The notes under the pieces are model-generated. The model ran no database searches, had not been told where the DNA came from, and saw only the letters and a list, made by a program, of their open reading frames with translations. From Polynucleobacter sp. Latsch14-2 (GTDB taxonomy: Bacteria; Pseudomonadota; Gammaproteobacteria; Burkholderiales; Burkholderiaceae), in NCBI RefSeq assembly GCF_018881925.1, contig NZ_JACVPL010000003.1:186001-250000 (forward strand): a stretch of 64,000 nucleotides of DNA, in the 5' to 3' direction. Of the stretch, positions 51,264 through 60,459 are shown piece by piece. Position 1 is the first letter of the stretch, and each line of letters begins with the position of its first letter. Made by a program: the position numbers and the translations under genes.

Positions 51264-52244
51264 ATGATCAAGCCAATTTCTCGCACCCTTTTCTTATCGG
51301 CGCTGCTCTTTGTTCAACATTGCAATGCACAAAACTCGACTCAGGCCTATCCCAATAGACTAGTCTCAGTTGTAGTGGCTTATGCGCCAGGAGGTTTAGG
51401 CGATGTATTAGCCAGAAGGCTCGCAGAAAAGCTTAGTACCCGCACCAAGCAATCATTTGTAGTCGAAAATAAACCAGGGGCCACTGGGGCATTGGGCACC
51501 CGTTTTGTAGCGAAATCTAAGCCAGATGGCTACACCTTACTGCTCGGCCAAACCGGGGAGATGGTTATCAACCCGCTAGTGAATAAAGATGTGGGCTATG
51601 AAACCAGCAAAGACTTTAGACCGATTGCAGTCATTGGCGAAGCTCCTCTCATCCTCGTATCGCCTGGAAACTCAAGCTATCGCACTCTGCCAGAATTTAT
51701 TAAGCTAGCCAAGTCTAAGCCAGGGGTCTTCACTTATGCATCTTCCGGAAGCGGTACTCCAGGCCACCTTGCGGCAGTCTCCCTAGTCCAAGATATGAAC
51801 ATTGATATGGCACATGTGCCTTACAAAGGGGCAGGCCAAGCAATGACCGACTTACTCGGCGGTCACGTCGATATCTTTTTCTCTAGTGCCCCAGCGGTTT
51901 TACCGCAGATTGAAAGCAAAAATCTTCGGGCGCTCGCAGTTTCCTCCGAGACAAGAATGCCCGTCCTGCCTGATGTCCATACGGTATCTGAAGATGCTAT
52001 CAAAGGCTTCAACTACACCCTTTGGGGAGGCATCTTTGCGCCAACAGGAACCCCCGATGCAATCACCAACTATCTCAGCGCTGAAATTAATGCCATTTTG
52101 AAAGACCCTTCTTTTACCGGGCAACTAGAGAAAGAAGGTATTTTGATTAAGTCAAACTCACAAGCTGAATTTGTTGAGTTTATGAGACGTGAGTCGGTTA
52201 AATATAGCAAGCTACTAAAAACGATTGAAATTAAGAGTGAGTAA
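51264..52244 (+). CDS. Bug-16: tripartite tricarboxylate transporter substrate-binding protein
   Basis: 326 residues; the signal peptide ends QHCNA|QNSTQAYP. Loops are AYAPGGLGDVLAR and YASSGSGTPGHLAAVSL, with PYKGAGQAMTDLLGGHV. The C-terminal signature is LPDVHTVSEDAIKGFN. It is followed 43 bases later by a LigI-like amidohydrolase, suggesting a pyrone- or lactone-type dicarboxylate as ligand. Confidence 0.95.
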   Translation: MIKPISRTLFLSALLFVQHCNAQNSTQAYPNRLVSVVVAYAPGGLGDVLARRLAEKLSTRTKQSFVVENKPGATGALGTRFVAKSKPDGYTLLLGQTGEMVINPLVNKDVGYETSKDFRPIAVIGEAPLILVSPGNSSYRTLPEFIKLAKSKPGVFTYASSGSGTPGHLAAVSLVQDMNIDMAHVPYKGAGQAMTDLLGGHVDIFFSSAPAVLPQIESKNLRALAVSSETRMPVLPDVHTVSEDAIKGFNYTLWGGIFAPTGTPDAITNYLSAEINAILKDPSFTGQLEKEGILIKSNSQAEFVEFMRRESVKYSKLLKTIEIKSE

Positions 52245-52287
52245 TTTTTGCGCGACAAGCCCATAAAGACTGGACTGACTCTGGCCA

Positions 52288-53166
52288 TTGGATTCTGAAT
52301 TGAAGCTCAAGTTAGATATTCCCATTGGGGCCTGTGACTGCCATGTTCATGCGATTGGTCCATACACCCAATATCCCATGACTGCAGACAGGGTCTATAC
52401 GCCACCAGAGTGTGGTCTAGCAGAACTTAGACAACATCTGCAATATCTTCATTTGTCTAGAGTGGTGTTGATTCAACCAAGCTTTTATGGATCTGATAAT
52501 ACTTTCCAACTACTCTGCGCCAAAGAAATGGGTGACTCAGCACGGGTGGTGATTGTGATTGATCAAAATACCTCCGATCAGGACCTTGCCAATATGGTCT
52601 CGATGGGTGCTCGCGGCATACGGATTAACCTTTCTACATCAGGCATCTTTGATGCCCAAGTTGCGCGCAAGCAATTAACCGAAGTAGCACAGAGGATTAA
52701 AGACTTTGATCTGCATATTCAAATGTATGCATCGGCTAAGTTGCTTGCCGATATTGCAGATACGATCACTACACTGCCAGTTCCTGTTGTTTTAGATCAC
52801 TTTGCATCTATCAGAGCAGATGGATTTAAAGTGCAGACTGAATTACCAGTGATTCTTGATTTAGTAAAAACAGGTCAGGTCTATATCAAGCTATCTGGCA
52901 TCTACCGCATATCGAGCGCAAGCCCGGATTATCAAGAAGTAAAAGACTTAGCTCAGCTGTATGCAGAAACCAATCCGGATCGCATACTTTGGGCAAGCGA
53001 CTGGCCCCATACCAATACCTTGCCCGGCATTCCAGCAACCCAAGTCACGCCGTACAGGATCGTAGACGATGCCAGAATCTTGGATCTACTACCAGAATGG
53101 ATCCCAAACCAACAGAATCTAATCAAAGCATTAGTCAGTAATCCTGAGCGCCTATATCGTTTCTAA
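52288..53166 (+). CDS. Amidohydrolase, 2-pyrone-4,6-dicarboxylate-lactonase-like
   Basis: About 292 residues. No ATG is available near the N-terminus; the first in-frame start after an upstream stop is a TTG, with another TTG four codons later, both with weak ribosome-binding sites. The fold is clear: HxH in GACDCHVHAIGPYTQYPMTA, MGARGIRINLSTSG, DLHIQMYAS, PVVLDHFASIRADG and the Asp in ILWASDWPHTNTLPG. These match LigI-type lactonases and relatives more closely than the amidohydrolase at 45-46 kb does. It converges with the binding-protein gene to its right. Confidence 0.9.
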   Translation: MDSELKLKLDIPIGACDCHVHAIGPYTQYPMTADRVYTPPECGLAELRQHLQYLHLSRVVLIQPSFYGSDNTFQLLCAKEMGDSARVVIVIDQNTSDQDLANMVSMGARGIRINLSTSGIFDAQVARKQLTEVAQRIKDFDLHIQMYASAKLLADIADTITTLPVPVVLDHFASIRADGFKVQTELPVILDLVKTGQVYIKLSGIYRISSASPDYQEVKDLAQLYAETNPDRILWASDWPHTNTLPGIPATQVTPYRIVDDARILDLLPEWIPNQQNLIKALVSNPERLYRF

Positions 53167-53181
53167 ATACAGATAAGAAAA

Positions 53182-53916
53182 TTAAATTAAGGGTGCTACC
53201 GATGCCCCTTGAATGTGATGTCTTTTCAATGCCTCAGCGACAAAATGATTCGCTTTCATTTCCTCAACAAATTGAGACAATAAAAGAGCGGCCTCTTCGC
53301 CTCGACTTTTTGGCAAGCCCATAGCTTGGTTAATCACCATAAAACGTCCCGGCAAAAGGCGCAGCCCAGGATTTTTAATGGCATCTGCTTGAAGTTGCTG
53401 GGTTACACCAGCCGCAACTTCATACCCACCCTCTAGAAATACATCCACCACGGTAGGTGATGTCGGTGCACGAACAATTTCTGCGGATTGGATTTCTCTT
53501 GCAAGAAATAGATCGTAAGCACTACCTTTACCAACGACTATACGATTTCCCTTGCTATCTACCTGATCATTTTGCTGAATCGCTGAATCATTTTTAACCA
53601 AATAAGATCCCTCAATTAATACATAGGCTGCTGTAAAAGCGATCCCTTCGCCACGTAGTGGATCAATAGCAAAAAAACCGATATCTGCCTGCTCTTGCGT
53701 TACAGCCTCTACTGACTTTCCAGCTGAATCAAAAACTACCAATTCAACTTCTAAACCCAATTGTTTCGCAAAGGCATTTGCCAAGTCGATTGAGACCCCA
53801 AAAGGCTTTCCAGAGACGGGATCCTTATTAGCCAAAATAGGATTGCCCACATTGATTGAAGCGCGTAGTTTCCCTGTGGGTGCAATTGTTTGAAGCAATT
53901 CTTTAGATGGAGTCAT
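53182..53916 (-). CDS. Amino-acid-type substrate-binding domain protein without signal peptide
   Basis: About 244 residues from the ATG (a TTG five codons upstream is possible). The fold is SBP_bac_3: ASINVGNPILANK, DPVSGKPFGVSIDLANAFAK, QEQADIGFFAIDPLRGEGI and VVGKGSAYDLFLAREI are the usual elements of the ABC amino-acid receptors. The first strand is only about 20 residues from the start and is preceded by no hydrophobic segment, so the protein should stay in the cytoplasm. It lies after an MBL hydrolase gene in the Bug-17 operon. It is a possible intracellular ligand sensor or cyclohexadienyl-dehydratase-like enzyme. Confidence 0.86.
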   Translation of the reverse strand: MTPSKELLQTIAPTGKLRASINVGNPILANKDPVSGKPFGVSIDLANAFAKQLGLEVELVVFDSAGKSVEAVTQEQADIGFFAIDPLRGEGIAFTAAYVLIEGSYLVKNDSAIQQNDQVDSKGNRIVVGKGSAYDLFLAREIQSAEIVRAPTSPTVVDVFLEGGYEVAAGVTQQLQADAIKNPGLRLLPGRFMVINQAMGLPKSRGEEAALLLSQFVEEMKANHFVAEALKRHHIQGASVAPLI

Positions 53917-53943
53917 AAAAATAGGTATCAATACTGAAGAAGG

Positions 53944-54702
53944 TTAAGAAGAATGGGTTAAATCAATTAAATCTGAATGCTCAATACTTTCAGTAAACCA
54001 AACACGAATACCAGCTTCACGCTCAGCCAAATAGCATGGTTGATCTTGACTATCTAATGCCATTGTTAAATCGTGGCCCGGAATTAATAGGTTACCTGGC
54101 CGTTGCTTCCAATACTGCCAGATCAACTCGATTGACTTGGCGCTTTCCTTGTCATCGTCAGTATCAACTACTTTTCTAGATAATAATTCTGCTCGATTCT
54201 TGGCAGAGTCGCCTGTAAATAAAATGTCATGTTCGCCATTATTAAGTACAAATAACAAATGGCCGGGGGTGTGCCCAGGTACAGCATAAGCGTGAATTCC
54301 TGGAATGAACTCCTGGCCTGAAGCCACCCTCTCGACCCTTTTAGAAGTCGCCAATTCTTGTACATAAAGCTCGGGGAGAGGGTTAAAGCCCGGTGGTTGC
54401 ATAGCAGCCCAGTCAATCTCAACTTGACCAATCCAAATCTTAGCATTCGGGAAAAGCGTGAAATTCACTACGTGGTCATAATGCGCATGAGTAAGCACAA
54501 CATCAGTAACATCCGTAGGTGCAACCGAAAATTCATTGAGACGACGCTCTAACGGCTTTCGCATACCGAAGGCGCCTACATCGAGCAAGATGGTGCGGCC
54601 TTGACCTCGAATCAAAGTCACCGTGCTCCAACCTAAGCCGCCATGGCAGATGGCGCGCCCTGGAAACCCCTGAATCAATACATCAACTTGATAGCGATGC
54701 AT
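53944..54702 (-). CDS. MBL-fold metallo-hydrolase
   Basis: About 252 residues from the ATG after AAAGGTGTGT. The dinuclear metal site is visible: VVLTHAHYDHVVNFTLF (HxHxDH, about 78-83), VPGHTPGHLLFVL, DILFTGDSAKNRAEL and LLIPGHDLTMA. The general architecture is that of AHL lactonase and related lactone or thioester hydrolases. No signal peptide. It stands between Bug-17 (29 bases) and the signal-less binding protein. With the Ldh dehydrogenase of the same operon it again forms a dehydrogenase plus lactonase set, parallel to the 3.9-6.9 kb operon. Confidence 0.91.
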   Translation of the reverse strand: MHRYQVDVLIQGFPGRAICHGGLGWSTVTLIRGQGRTILLDVGAFGMRKPLERRLNEFSVAPTDVTDVVLTHAHYDHVVNFTLFPNAKIWIGQVEIDWAAMQPPGFNPLPELYVQELATSKRVERVASGQEFIPGIHAYAVPGHTPGHLLFVLNNGEHDILFTGDSAKNRAELLSRKVVDTDDDKESAKSIELIWQYWKQRPGNLLIPGHDLTMALDSQDQPCYLAEREAGIRVWFTESIEHSDLIDLTHSS

Positions 54703-54731
54703 ACACACCTTTCAAAGTAATGAAGAGACAT

Positions 54732-55727
54732 TTACTCGGCATTAATATGCGCATCCGTAATTAATTTTCCATAAAGGCGTAGATCGGATTGTATTTGGGC
54801 GGCAAATTCTGCCGGTGTCCCACCAACAATCTCATTGCCTCCATCATCTACCAAGCGACGAATCACTGCAGGTGACTTTAAGGCCTTGACGGCTTCAGCA
54901 TTTAAACGACGAATGATTGCGGGATCAGTGCCGGCAGGCGCTAACAAACCCTGAAACTGGGTGATATTAAAACCCTTGTAACCTAACTCATTCATCGTGG
55001 GCAAATTCGGCATACCCTTACTACGGTTGATTCCCGAAACTGCAAATCCTCTTAACTTATTCGCCTTAATCATTGGAATACCAGTAACCAGTGGCTCAAA
55101 TGTAAATGTCAATTGGCCGCCGAGTAAATCCGCTAACGCTGGCGCTGCACCTTTATATGGCACATGGGTAAATTCTGCATTAGCCAAAAGCCCAAATAAT
55201 TCACCGGCTAAATGGCCCCCGCCACCTATACCAGTTGACCCATAGCTAAACTCTTTAGGCTTAGCGCGCGCACCGGCCACTAACTCACTAATATTCTGAA
55301 TCGGTGATGCATATGGCACCGCTAATACATACTGATAAGTAATCAGCGTGCTGATTGGGGAAAAGTCTTTGATAGGATCAAATGGTACTTTTTTATATAA
55401 AACAGGATTAATTACCAAGGGGCCACTAGCGGTCAGCAGCAATGTATAGCCATCAGGGGCTGCCTTGGCTACCATATCTGCCCCAATCGTGCCATTTGCA
55501 CCAGGCCTATTCTCAACAATCACTGCTTGCCCCATGCTATCGGACATGGACTGTGCAACTAGTCGCGCAGTGATATCTGCTGCTCCACCCGCTACATAAG
55601 GAACAATCATTTTGATTGCCCTATTGGGGTAGCCGGCAGTTTGTGCAACGGCACATTGAAGGCTTGCAAGCATTGCGCCTAAGGACAAGAGTGCGCAAAT
55701 TAATCGCGCCCAAAAGAGTGCTTTCAT
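54732..55727 (-). CDS. Bug-17: tripartite tricarboxylate transporter substrate-binding protein
   Basis: 331 residues; the signal peptide ends LQCAVA|QTAGYPN. Loops are PYVAGGAADITAR and YGSTGIGGGGHLAGELF, with PYKGAAPALADLLGGQL. Its start is three bases after the stop of the Ldh dehydrogenase, so the two are coupled. It has the most canonical set of loop residues together with Bug-14 and Bug-18. Confidence 0.95.
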   Translation of the reverse strand: MKALFWARLICALLSLGAMLASLQCAVAQTAGYPNRAIKMIVPYVAGGAADITARLVAQSMSDSMGQAVIVENRPGANGTIGADMVAKAAPDGYTLLLTASGPLVINPVLYKKVPFDPIKDFSPISTLITYQYVLAVPYASPIQNISELVAGARAKPKEFSYGSTGIGGGGHLAGELFGLLANAEFTHVPYKGAAPALADLLGGQLTFTFEPLVTGIPMIKANKLRGFAVSGINRSKGMPNLPTMNELGYKGFNITQFQGLLAPAGTDPAIIRRLNAEAVKALKSPAVIRRLVDDGGNEIVGGTPAEFAAQIQSDLRLYGKLITDAHINAE

Positions 55728-55730
55728 TTT

Positions 55731-56774
55731 TTATTCTCCAGCGTAATGCCTTAATAAATCTAAAGTCTCAGAACTCATTTCAATTCCATGTTTGCGCTGC
55801 TTTTCCAGCTTGGCTAATTCAATCATGCCAGGAACAATCACCGGCTTATCTGCATCTGCAGGAGGACTATCCGTCAAGATCTTAGCAAAGTCGACCATAC
55901 GCTCACTTAGCCACTCGCTTGAACCTAAACGTTTGGTATCGATCAGAATAAAAAAGTGTCCAAGATTCTGAGGCTCGTCAGGAGCGTCTTGCCAAGATTT
56001 GATATGCGTCAAGTAACCAGCATTAGAGAGAAGACCCGCGAATAGATCGACCATTAAGGCCAAGCCATATCCCTTATGTCCACCTATCGGCAGCAAGAAT
56101 CCATCTAGAGCAGCCTTGGGATCCGTTGTTGGATTGCCTTTCGCATCTGTACCCCAGGTATTTGGAATCTGTTCACCACGCTTGAAGGCATTTCTAATTT
56201 TTGCACGCGCCACTACACTCATTGCCATATCCAATAAAAACGGAGTGCCGTTGGGGTTGGGAACTCCAAAACCTAATGGACTATTTCCCAAACGAGCATC
56301 CGATCCGCCCCATGGCGCAATAGTAGTTGTGGCATTGCTGCCGATAATGCTTGCAAAACCCTGCTCCGCAGCAATCAATGAATAGGGAGAAATTGGGCCA
56401 AAGTGGTTACTACCACGAGCAAAGGCAACCGCAATTCCAAACTCTTTTGCAGCCTCAATCGCTGCATTGAGAGCGCGTATGCCAACTACAGGACCAACTC
56501 CGTTGTCGCCATCGACCCCAATCATGGCAGGCGCTAAACGCTCTATTTGAATATTTGGCTTTGCATTAATTCCGCCGATGCGGAGGCGATCCCCATAGGA
56601 CTCAATACGACTCAAACCATGAGTAGACAAACCAAAAAGATCTGCAAGCATCAAAATTCGAACCAGATCATCTGTATCTTTTTCATTCATACCAAGACTC
56701 TGAAAAGCACGCTTAGCTAAAGCCTGCAATTTGGCTTCTGCAATGATCTGGTTGGTCTGATTTTTAGTGCTCAT
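55731..56774 (-). CDS. Ldh family NAD(P)-dependent oxidoreductase
   Basis: 347 residues. Family signatures: LFGLSTHGLSRIESYGDRL, the FARGSNHFGPISPYSLIA segment, PWGGSDARLGNSPLGFGVPN and GGHKGYGLALMVDLFAG. It is a homologue of the dehydrogenase at 4.8-5.9 kb but diverged. AAGGATAGCC precedes the ATG. As first gene of the operon with Bug-17, MBL hydrolase and a binding-domain protein, it is divergent from a LysR gene that likely regulates it. Confidence 0.93.
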   Translation of the reverse strand: MSTKNQTNQIIAEAKLQALAKRAFQSLGMNEKDTDDLVRILMLADLFGLSTHGLSRIESYGDRLRIGGINAKPNIQIERLAPAMIGVDGDNGVGPVVGIRALNAAIEAAKEFGIAVAFARGSNHFGPISPYSLIAAEQGFASIIGSNATTTIAPWGGSDARLGNSPLGFGVPNPNGTPFLLDMAMSVVARAKIRNAFKRGEQIPNTWGTDAKGNPTTDPKAALDGFLLPIGGHKGYGLALMVDLFAGLLSNAGYLTHIKSWQDAPDEPQNLGHFFILIDTKRLGSSEWLSERMVDFAKILTDSPPADADKPVIVPGMIELAKLEKQRKHGIEMSSETLDLLRHYAGE

Positions 56775-57106
56775 GGCTATCCTTAGATGTACGAATGACT
56801 TTTTAAATATGGGTCAAAAAAGAAATAGCGATGACTTGCAGTCAACCTCCTGGAACCCGATTCATTTCGTCCAAGCTAAATGACAATTGCAATGGATCCA
56901 TGGCTGTTACGTGGCTTACGATAACCACGATAGGCTCTCAAAATTTGTCTCCTCCATTACTCATGGAGATTCCAGCTTTTAATAACGCTCACTGCAAATG
57001 CGCTATTTGTTTTTTATTTATATCAGCATGATCAGCTAAATTAATATTAGTGTAAAGTGCAAATATCTGATTAATACTTGCGTTAAACACAATAATAGAG
57101 AGCGCC
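56775..57106. other. Divergent intergenic region between Ldh operon and LysR
   Basis: A 332-base region without a convincing gene. Near its right end CTAA-N7-TTAG (57036-57050) and TGATCA occur, compatible with LysR-type binding. A five-base inverted repeat CGTGG-N10-CCACG lies near the middle. A 66-codon open frame here has no ribosome-binding site or recognisable domain. Confidence 0.5.
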
Positions 57107-58015
57107 ATGAATTTTGACCTTGCAGACCTTCGGGCTTTTTTGGCGGTATCAGACCTAGGAAGCTTTAGGGCTGCCGCAGAAATACTCCATCTCTCCCAAT
57201 CAGCCGTATCCCGCAGGGTTGATAAATTGGAAGATGCCCTAGGGGTTGAATTGCTAACGAGAACGACACGCAAAATTGAGCTCACCACTATCGGGAGAAC
57301 TTTTGTTCATAAAGCCCGAAATGTCATGCTGGAACTGGAGAGTGCACTGATCGGTATTCAAGATGTGGCAGAACGGTTATCAGGTGAAGTAACTTTAGCC
57401 TGCGTTCCATCAGCAGTAGGCCACTTTTTGCCTTCTGTATTTGATGAATATCACAAACGCTATCCAGGGATTCGTATTCGTGTACTAGATGAATCATCGA
57501 GCGATGTGCTGCTTGCCGTTACACGAGGGGATGCAGATTTCGGGGTGACTTATGTAGGCACGCAAGAGGCTGATATTCATTTTCTCCCTTTAATTGAGGA
57601 AGCATTTGTTCTTGCTTGCCCCAATCACCACCCACTTGCTAAATCGAAAGTAGTTACCTGGAGTGCCATTAAAGAGCATGGCTATATCGCACTAGCCCAA
57701 GGTAGCGGAAACCGATTTCTGATTGATCAAGCATTGGCTCGCTCACTAGAGCGTCCCCGCTGGTTCTGCGAAGTAAATCATGTACCAGCACTGGTAAGTC
57801 TTGTCATGGCAGGTTTGGGAGTGGGGGTTGTACCCCGGATGGCTCTCCCCCCAGATGGTCATGAGCAGCTAGTGGCAATTCCACTAGTCGAGCCCAAAGT
57901 GAGCAGAAAGCTAGGGTTAATTTCTCGGCGAGGGCGGCCTCTACCAGCAGCAGCGCAAATACTCTATGACATGCTAGTGAGTAAAACTATCAAAAAAAAT
58001 TCGCGCCCCCGCTAA
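57107..58015 (+). CDS. LysR-family transcriptional regulator
   Basis: 302 residues. The DNA-binding domain is LADLRAFLAVSDLGSFRAAA with LSQSAVSRRVDKLEDALGVE. The effector domain (about 90-295) shows LACVPSAVGHFLPSVFDEY, GDADFGVTYVGTQEAD and a VMAGLGVGVVPRMALP segment. It is transcribed divergently from the Ldh/Bug-17 operon, the classical layout for a LysR activator of the neighbouring genes. It is not close to the LysR at 23-24 kb. The MmgE/PrpD operon converges on it from the right. Confidence 0.93.
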   Translation: MNFDLADLRAFLAVSDLGSFRAAAEILHLSQSAVSRRVDKLEDALGVELLTRTTRKIELTTIGRTFVHKARNVMLELESALIGIQDVAERLSGEVTLACVPSAVGHFLPSVFDEYHKRYPGIRIRVLDESSSDVLLAVTRGDADFGVTYVGTQEADIHFLPLIEEAFVLACPNHHPLAKSKVVTWSAIKEHGYIALAQGSGNRFLIDQALARSLERPRWFCEVNHVPALVSLVMAGLGVGVVPRMALPPDGHEQLVAIPLVEPKVSRKLGLISRRGRPLPAAAQILYDMLVSKTIKKNSRPR

Positions 58016-58050
58016 GCACTTTAAATACTTTACGCAGTCGGATTGCTTCT

Positions 58051-59445
58051 TTACTTTCTCAATGCAAACAATGGACCAAGATCCTGAAGTTGCTCGATCT
58101 TGTAAGCATATTCCAGCCAAGTTTTACATTCAGCTTCGCCTAGCATTGCGGAACTAAGCGCCAAGAATCGCTCTGCCACCTCATCGGTGCTCATTGGGTT
58201 TTGCGGGCAACCCTTAGGGCTGGCTACAAAATACTCCTGAGTGCTGCCGTCATGCAAATGCACAATAACCCTGCCAGAGACTGACTCACTCGTTGTGCGC
58301 TGTTCCACCTCCGCATCAACTACACAAACAGTGCGTTCACACAAATCCCAAACCAATGGATCCTTCAGGGCTAACTCATAATCATCAACTGAGAGAGCAA
58401 GCGGTCCTTGTTTAGTGGGCCCCATAATAAAAGCCATAGCAACCGCAAATGGAGTACTGAGTTGCGCCTGCTGAATATCAATGGGCTTATTCGATGCTAA
58501 TTTACTCATCATGGCACCATGAACACCAATGGTGATGGACTTTATCTGATCGGCAGTAATTCCTGATTTGGATAAGGTGCCGGCTGCTTCAATTGCGGCC
58601 TGCATGCGTACACTTCCGACATGGGGTTTTAATGAAACCCATTCCGTTGGAAATTCTCGCTGTAAATTAGCTATACAAACTGCTGGATCAAATCGATCTG
58701 AGAAAGCGCGAGCAAAACCTTGACTTCCTTCAATAGCGTCATGTGGCCCGGTCAATCCAGCGTGTGCGAGTAAAGCAGCTTCCACTCCATTAGCCGCAGC
58801 TTTGCCTGCGTGAAAACGCTTGATATCTGAACCTGAAACAAAAAACTGTGAAAGGCCGCACGCAAAAGTTGCAGCAATACCTAAAGCATTGCTACATCCC
58901 TCGGGAGATAACTTTAATAAACGAGCGCATGCAGCTGCTGCGCCAAATGCGCCACACGTAGGCGTCCCCTGGAAACCACGCAAAGAGTGCTCTGGCTGTA
59001 TTGACATTCCAATACGAATCGCCGTCTCATACCCAGCCAGAACTGCAGTAAGCAATTCCTCGCCCGAGCATTTCACAATCTCTGCCATAGCAAGAGCGGC
59101 AGGCCAAATCACAACGCCAGGATGAATAATGGCGGCTACATGTGAATCGTCCCAATCTAAGCTACCGGCGGCCACGCCATTAATAAACGCTGCTCGAGCA
59201 ATATCCACTTTCGTATCTGCGTATATAACGCTGGCTTCTTGTGTCGATGCATGTGAACGATAAAGCTCTGTTACGGCATTTGTCCATGATCTATTTTGAC
59301 CGGCTGAGGCCGCACGAAAATAATCAATCAATAAAATGGGAATCAGACTCTTTACTTTAGGACTTGCTTCAGACCACTGCAAAGTAGCTACAAATTTCCC
59401 CAATTGCTGGGTTACGGGAATGGCATGAGTAATAGCTTGATTCAT
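58051..59445 (-). CDS. MmgE/PrpD family protein
   Basis: About 464 residues from the ATG (a TTG three codons earlier is possible). The large helical N-terminal domain shows LDWDDSHVAAIIHPGVVIWP, and the CGAFGAAAACARLLKLSPEG and HAGKAAANGVEAALLAHAGL helices. The smaller C-terminal domain begins near the WVSLKPHVGSVRMQAAIEAA segment. The family includes 2-methylcitrate dehydratase, iminodisuccinate epimerase and cis-aconitate decarboxylase, so dehydration, decarboxylation or isomerisation of a tricarboxylate-like acid is possible. It follows Bug-18 by 15 bases. Confidence 0.92.
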   Translation of the reverse strand: MNQAITHAIPVTQQLGKFVATLQWSEASPKVKSLIPILLIDYFRAASAGQNRSWTNAVTELYRSHASTQEASVIYADTKVDIARAAFINGVAAGSLDWDDSHVAAIIHPGVVIWPAALAMAEIVKCSGEELLTAVLAGYETAIRIGMSIQPEHSLRGFQGTPTCGAFGAAAACARLLKLSPEGCSNALGIAATFACGLSQFFVSGSDIKRFHAGKAAANGVEAALLAHAGLTGPHDAIEGSQGFARAFSDRFDPAVCIANLQREFPTEWVSLKPHVGSVRMQAAIEAAGTLSKSGITADQIKSITIGVHGAMMSKLASNKPIDIQQAQLSTPFAVAMAFIMGPTKQGPLALSVDDYELALKDPLVWDLCERTVCVVDAEVEQRTTSESVSGRVIVHLHDGSTQEYFVASPKGCPQNPMSTDEVAERFLALSSAMLGEAECKTWLEYAYKIEQLQDLGPLFALRK

Positions 59446-59460
59446 ATGTAGCAATAGATC

Positions 59461-60435
59461 CTAGTTGGTAGTGATGTTGCTGCTTTTAATGACTTTGCCC
59501 CATTTTGTAAAATCCGCCAGCATAAAGGCAGAAAAATCAGCGGGGCTGCCGCCTCCAACTTCAATACCCTCTTCAGCAAAACGCTTTCGCAACTCGGCAA
59601 ACTTTAGTGCTTTATTCAATTCAATATTGAGACGATTCAGCACTTCGGGTGGCATATCGGCTGGACCAAAAAGACCCCACCATTGATTCGACTCAAACCC
59701 AGGCAGCCCAGACTCAGAAAGCGTAGGTAATTGCGGTGCAATTTTTATTCGTTTAGTGCTAGTTATGCCTAAGGCCTTGAGCTTGCCAGCTTTAATCATC
59801 GGTCCAACACTTGCGTAAGCGGCAAAGAGTAGAGAAACTTGACCGCCTGCCACATCAACTACGGCGGGGGCAGCACCCTTATAAGGCACATGCAAAAATT
59901 CAACGCCCCCAGCCTCTTGATAGAGCTCACCCGTGAGGTGGCTTAAAGTACCACTACCATTGGAGGCATAACTATAAAAACCTGGTTTTGCTTTTGCGGC
60001 AGCTAGTAAGTCCGCCGAATTTTTAAATGGTAAGGATGGGCTCACAACCAATACATTTGGGGAGTAGCCAATAAGCGCAATGGGTGTAAAACTTTTTATA
60101 GTATCGAAACCTAATTTCGGATTTAAATGCGGCGTAATCGACATTGTGCTGCTTGAAGCCAATAACAAGGTGTAGCCATCCGGTATGGCGCGCGCAACAA
60201 ATTGTGCGCCGATGGCCCCTCCCGCCCCGGGCTTGTTATCTACAACAAATGAAGTCTTCAGCCCCTCAGTTAATTGCTGTGTTACTAGTCGCACAATCAC
60301 ATCGGCAGCCCCGCCAGGTGGAAATGGCGTCACAACCTGAACAGGTCGAGTTGGATAGTTTTGCGCCTGCGCTAGACCTGAAAAAACTAAGGTCAGCAGA
60401 ATGACGCAAGACTTACATTTCGCAAATATTTTCAT
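59461..60435 (-). CDS. Bug-18: tripartite tricarboxylate transporter substrate-binding protein
   Basis: 324 residues; the signal peptide ends SGLAQA|QNYPTRP. Loops are PFPPGGAADVIVR and YASNGSGTLSHLTGELY, with PYKGAAPAVVDVAGGQV. It is placed between an exported FrsA-like hydrolase (24 bases upstream) and the MmgE/PrpD gene. The order suggests that an ester is cleaved in the periplasm, the acid is taken up via Bug-18 and then dehydrated or isomerised inside (inference). Confidence 0.95.
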   Translation of the reverse strand: MKIFAKCKSCVILLTLVFSGLAQAQNYPTRPVQVVTPFPPGGAADVIVRLVTQQLTEGLKTSFVVDNKPGAGGAIGAQFVARAIPDGYTLLLASSSTMSITPHLNPKLGFDTIKSFTPIALIGYSPNVLVVSPSLPFKNSADLLAAAKAKPGFYSYASNGSGTLSHLTGELYQEAGGVEFLHVPYKGAAPAVVDVAGGQVSLLFAAYASVGPMIKAGKLKALGITSTKRIKIAPQLPTLSESGLPGFESNQWWGLFGPADMPPEVLNRLNIELNKALKFAELRKRFAEEGIEVGGGSPADFSAFMLADFTKWGKVIKSSNITTN

Positions 60436-60459
60436 TTGATTTCTTTTGAATGGAATCCT

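Noticed and set aside
56831..57031. 66-codon open frame in the divergent intergenic region
   Set aside because: No ribosome-binding site, unusual cysteine/proline-rich composition, no domain, and it lies where promoters are expected.
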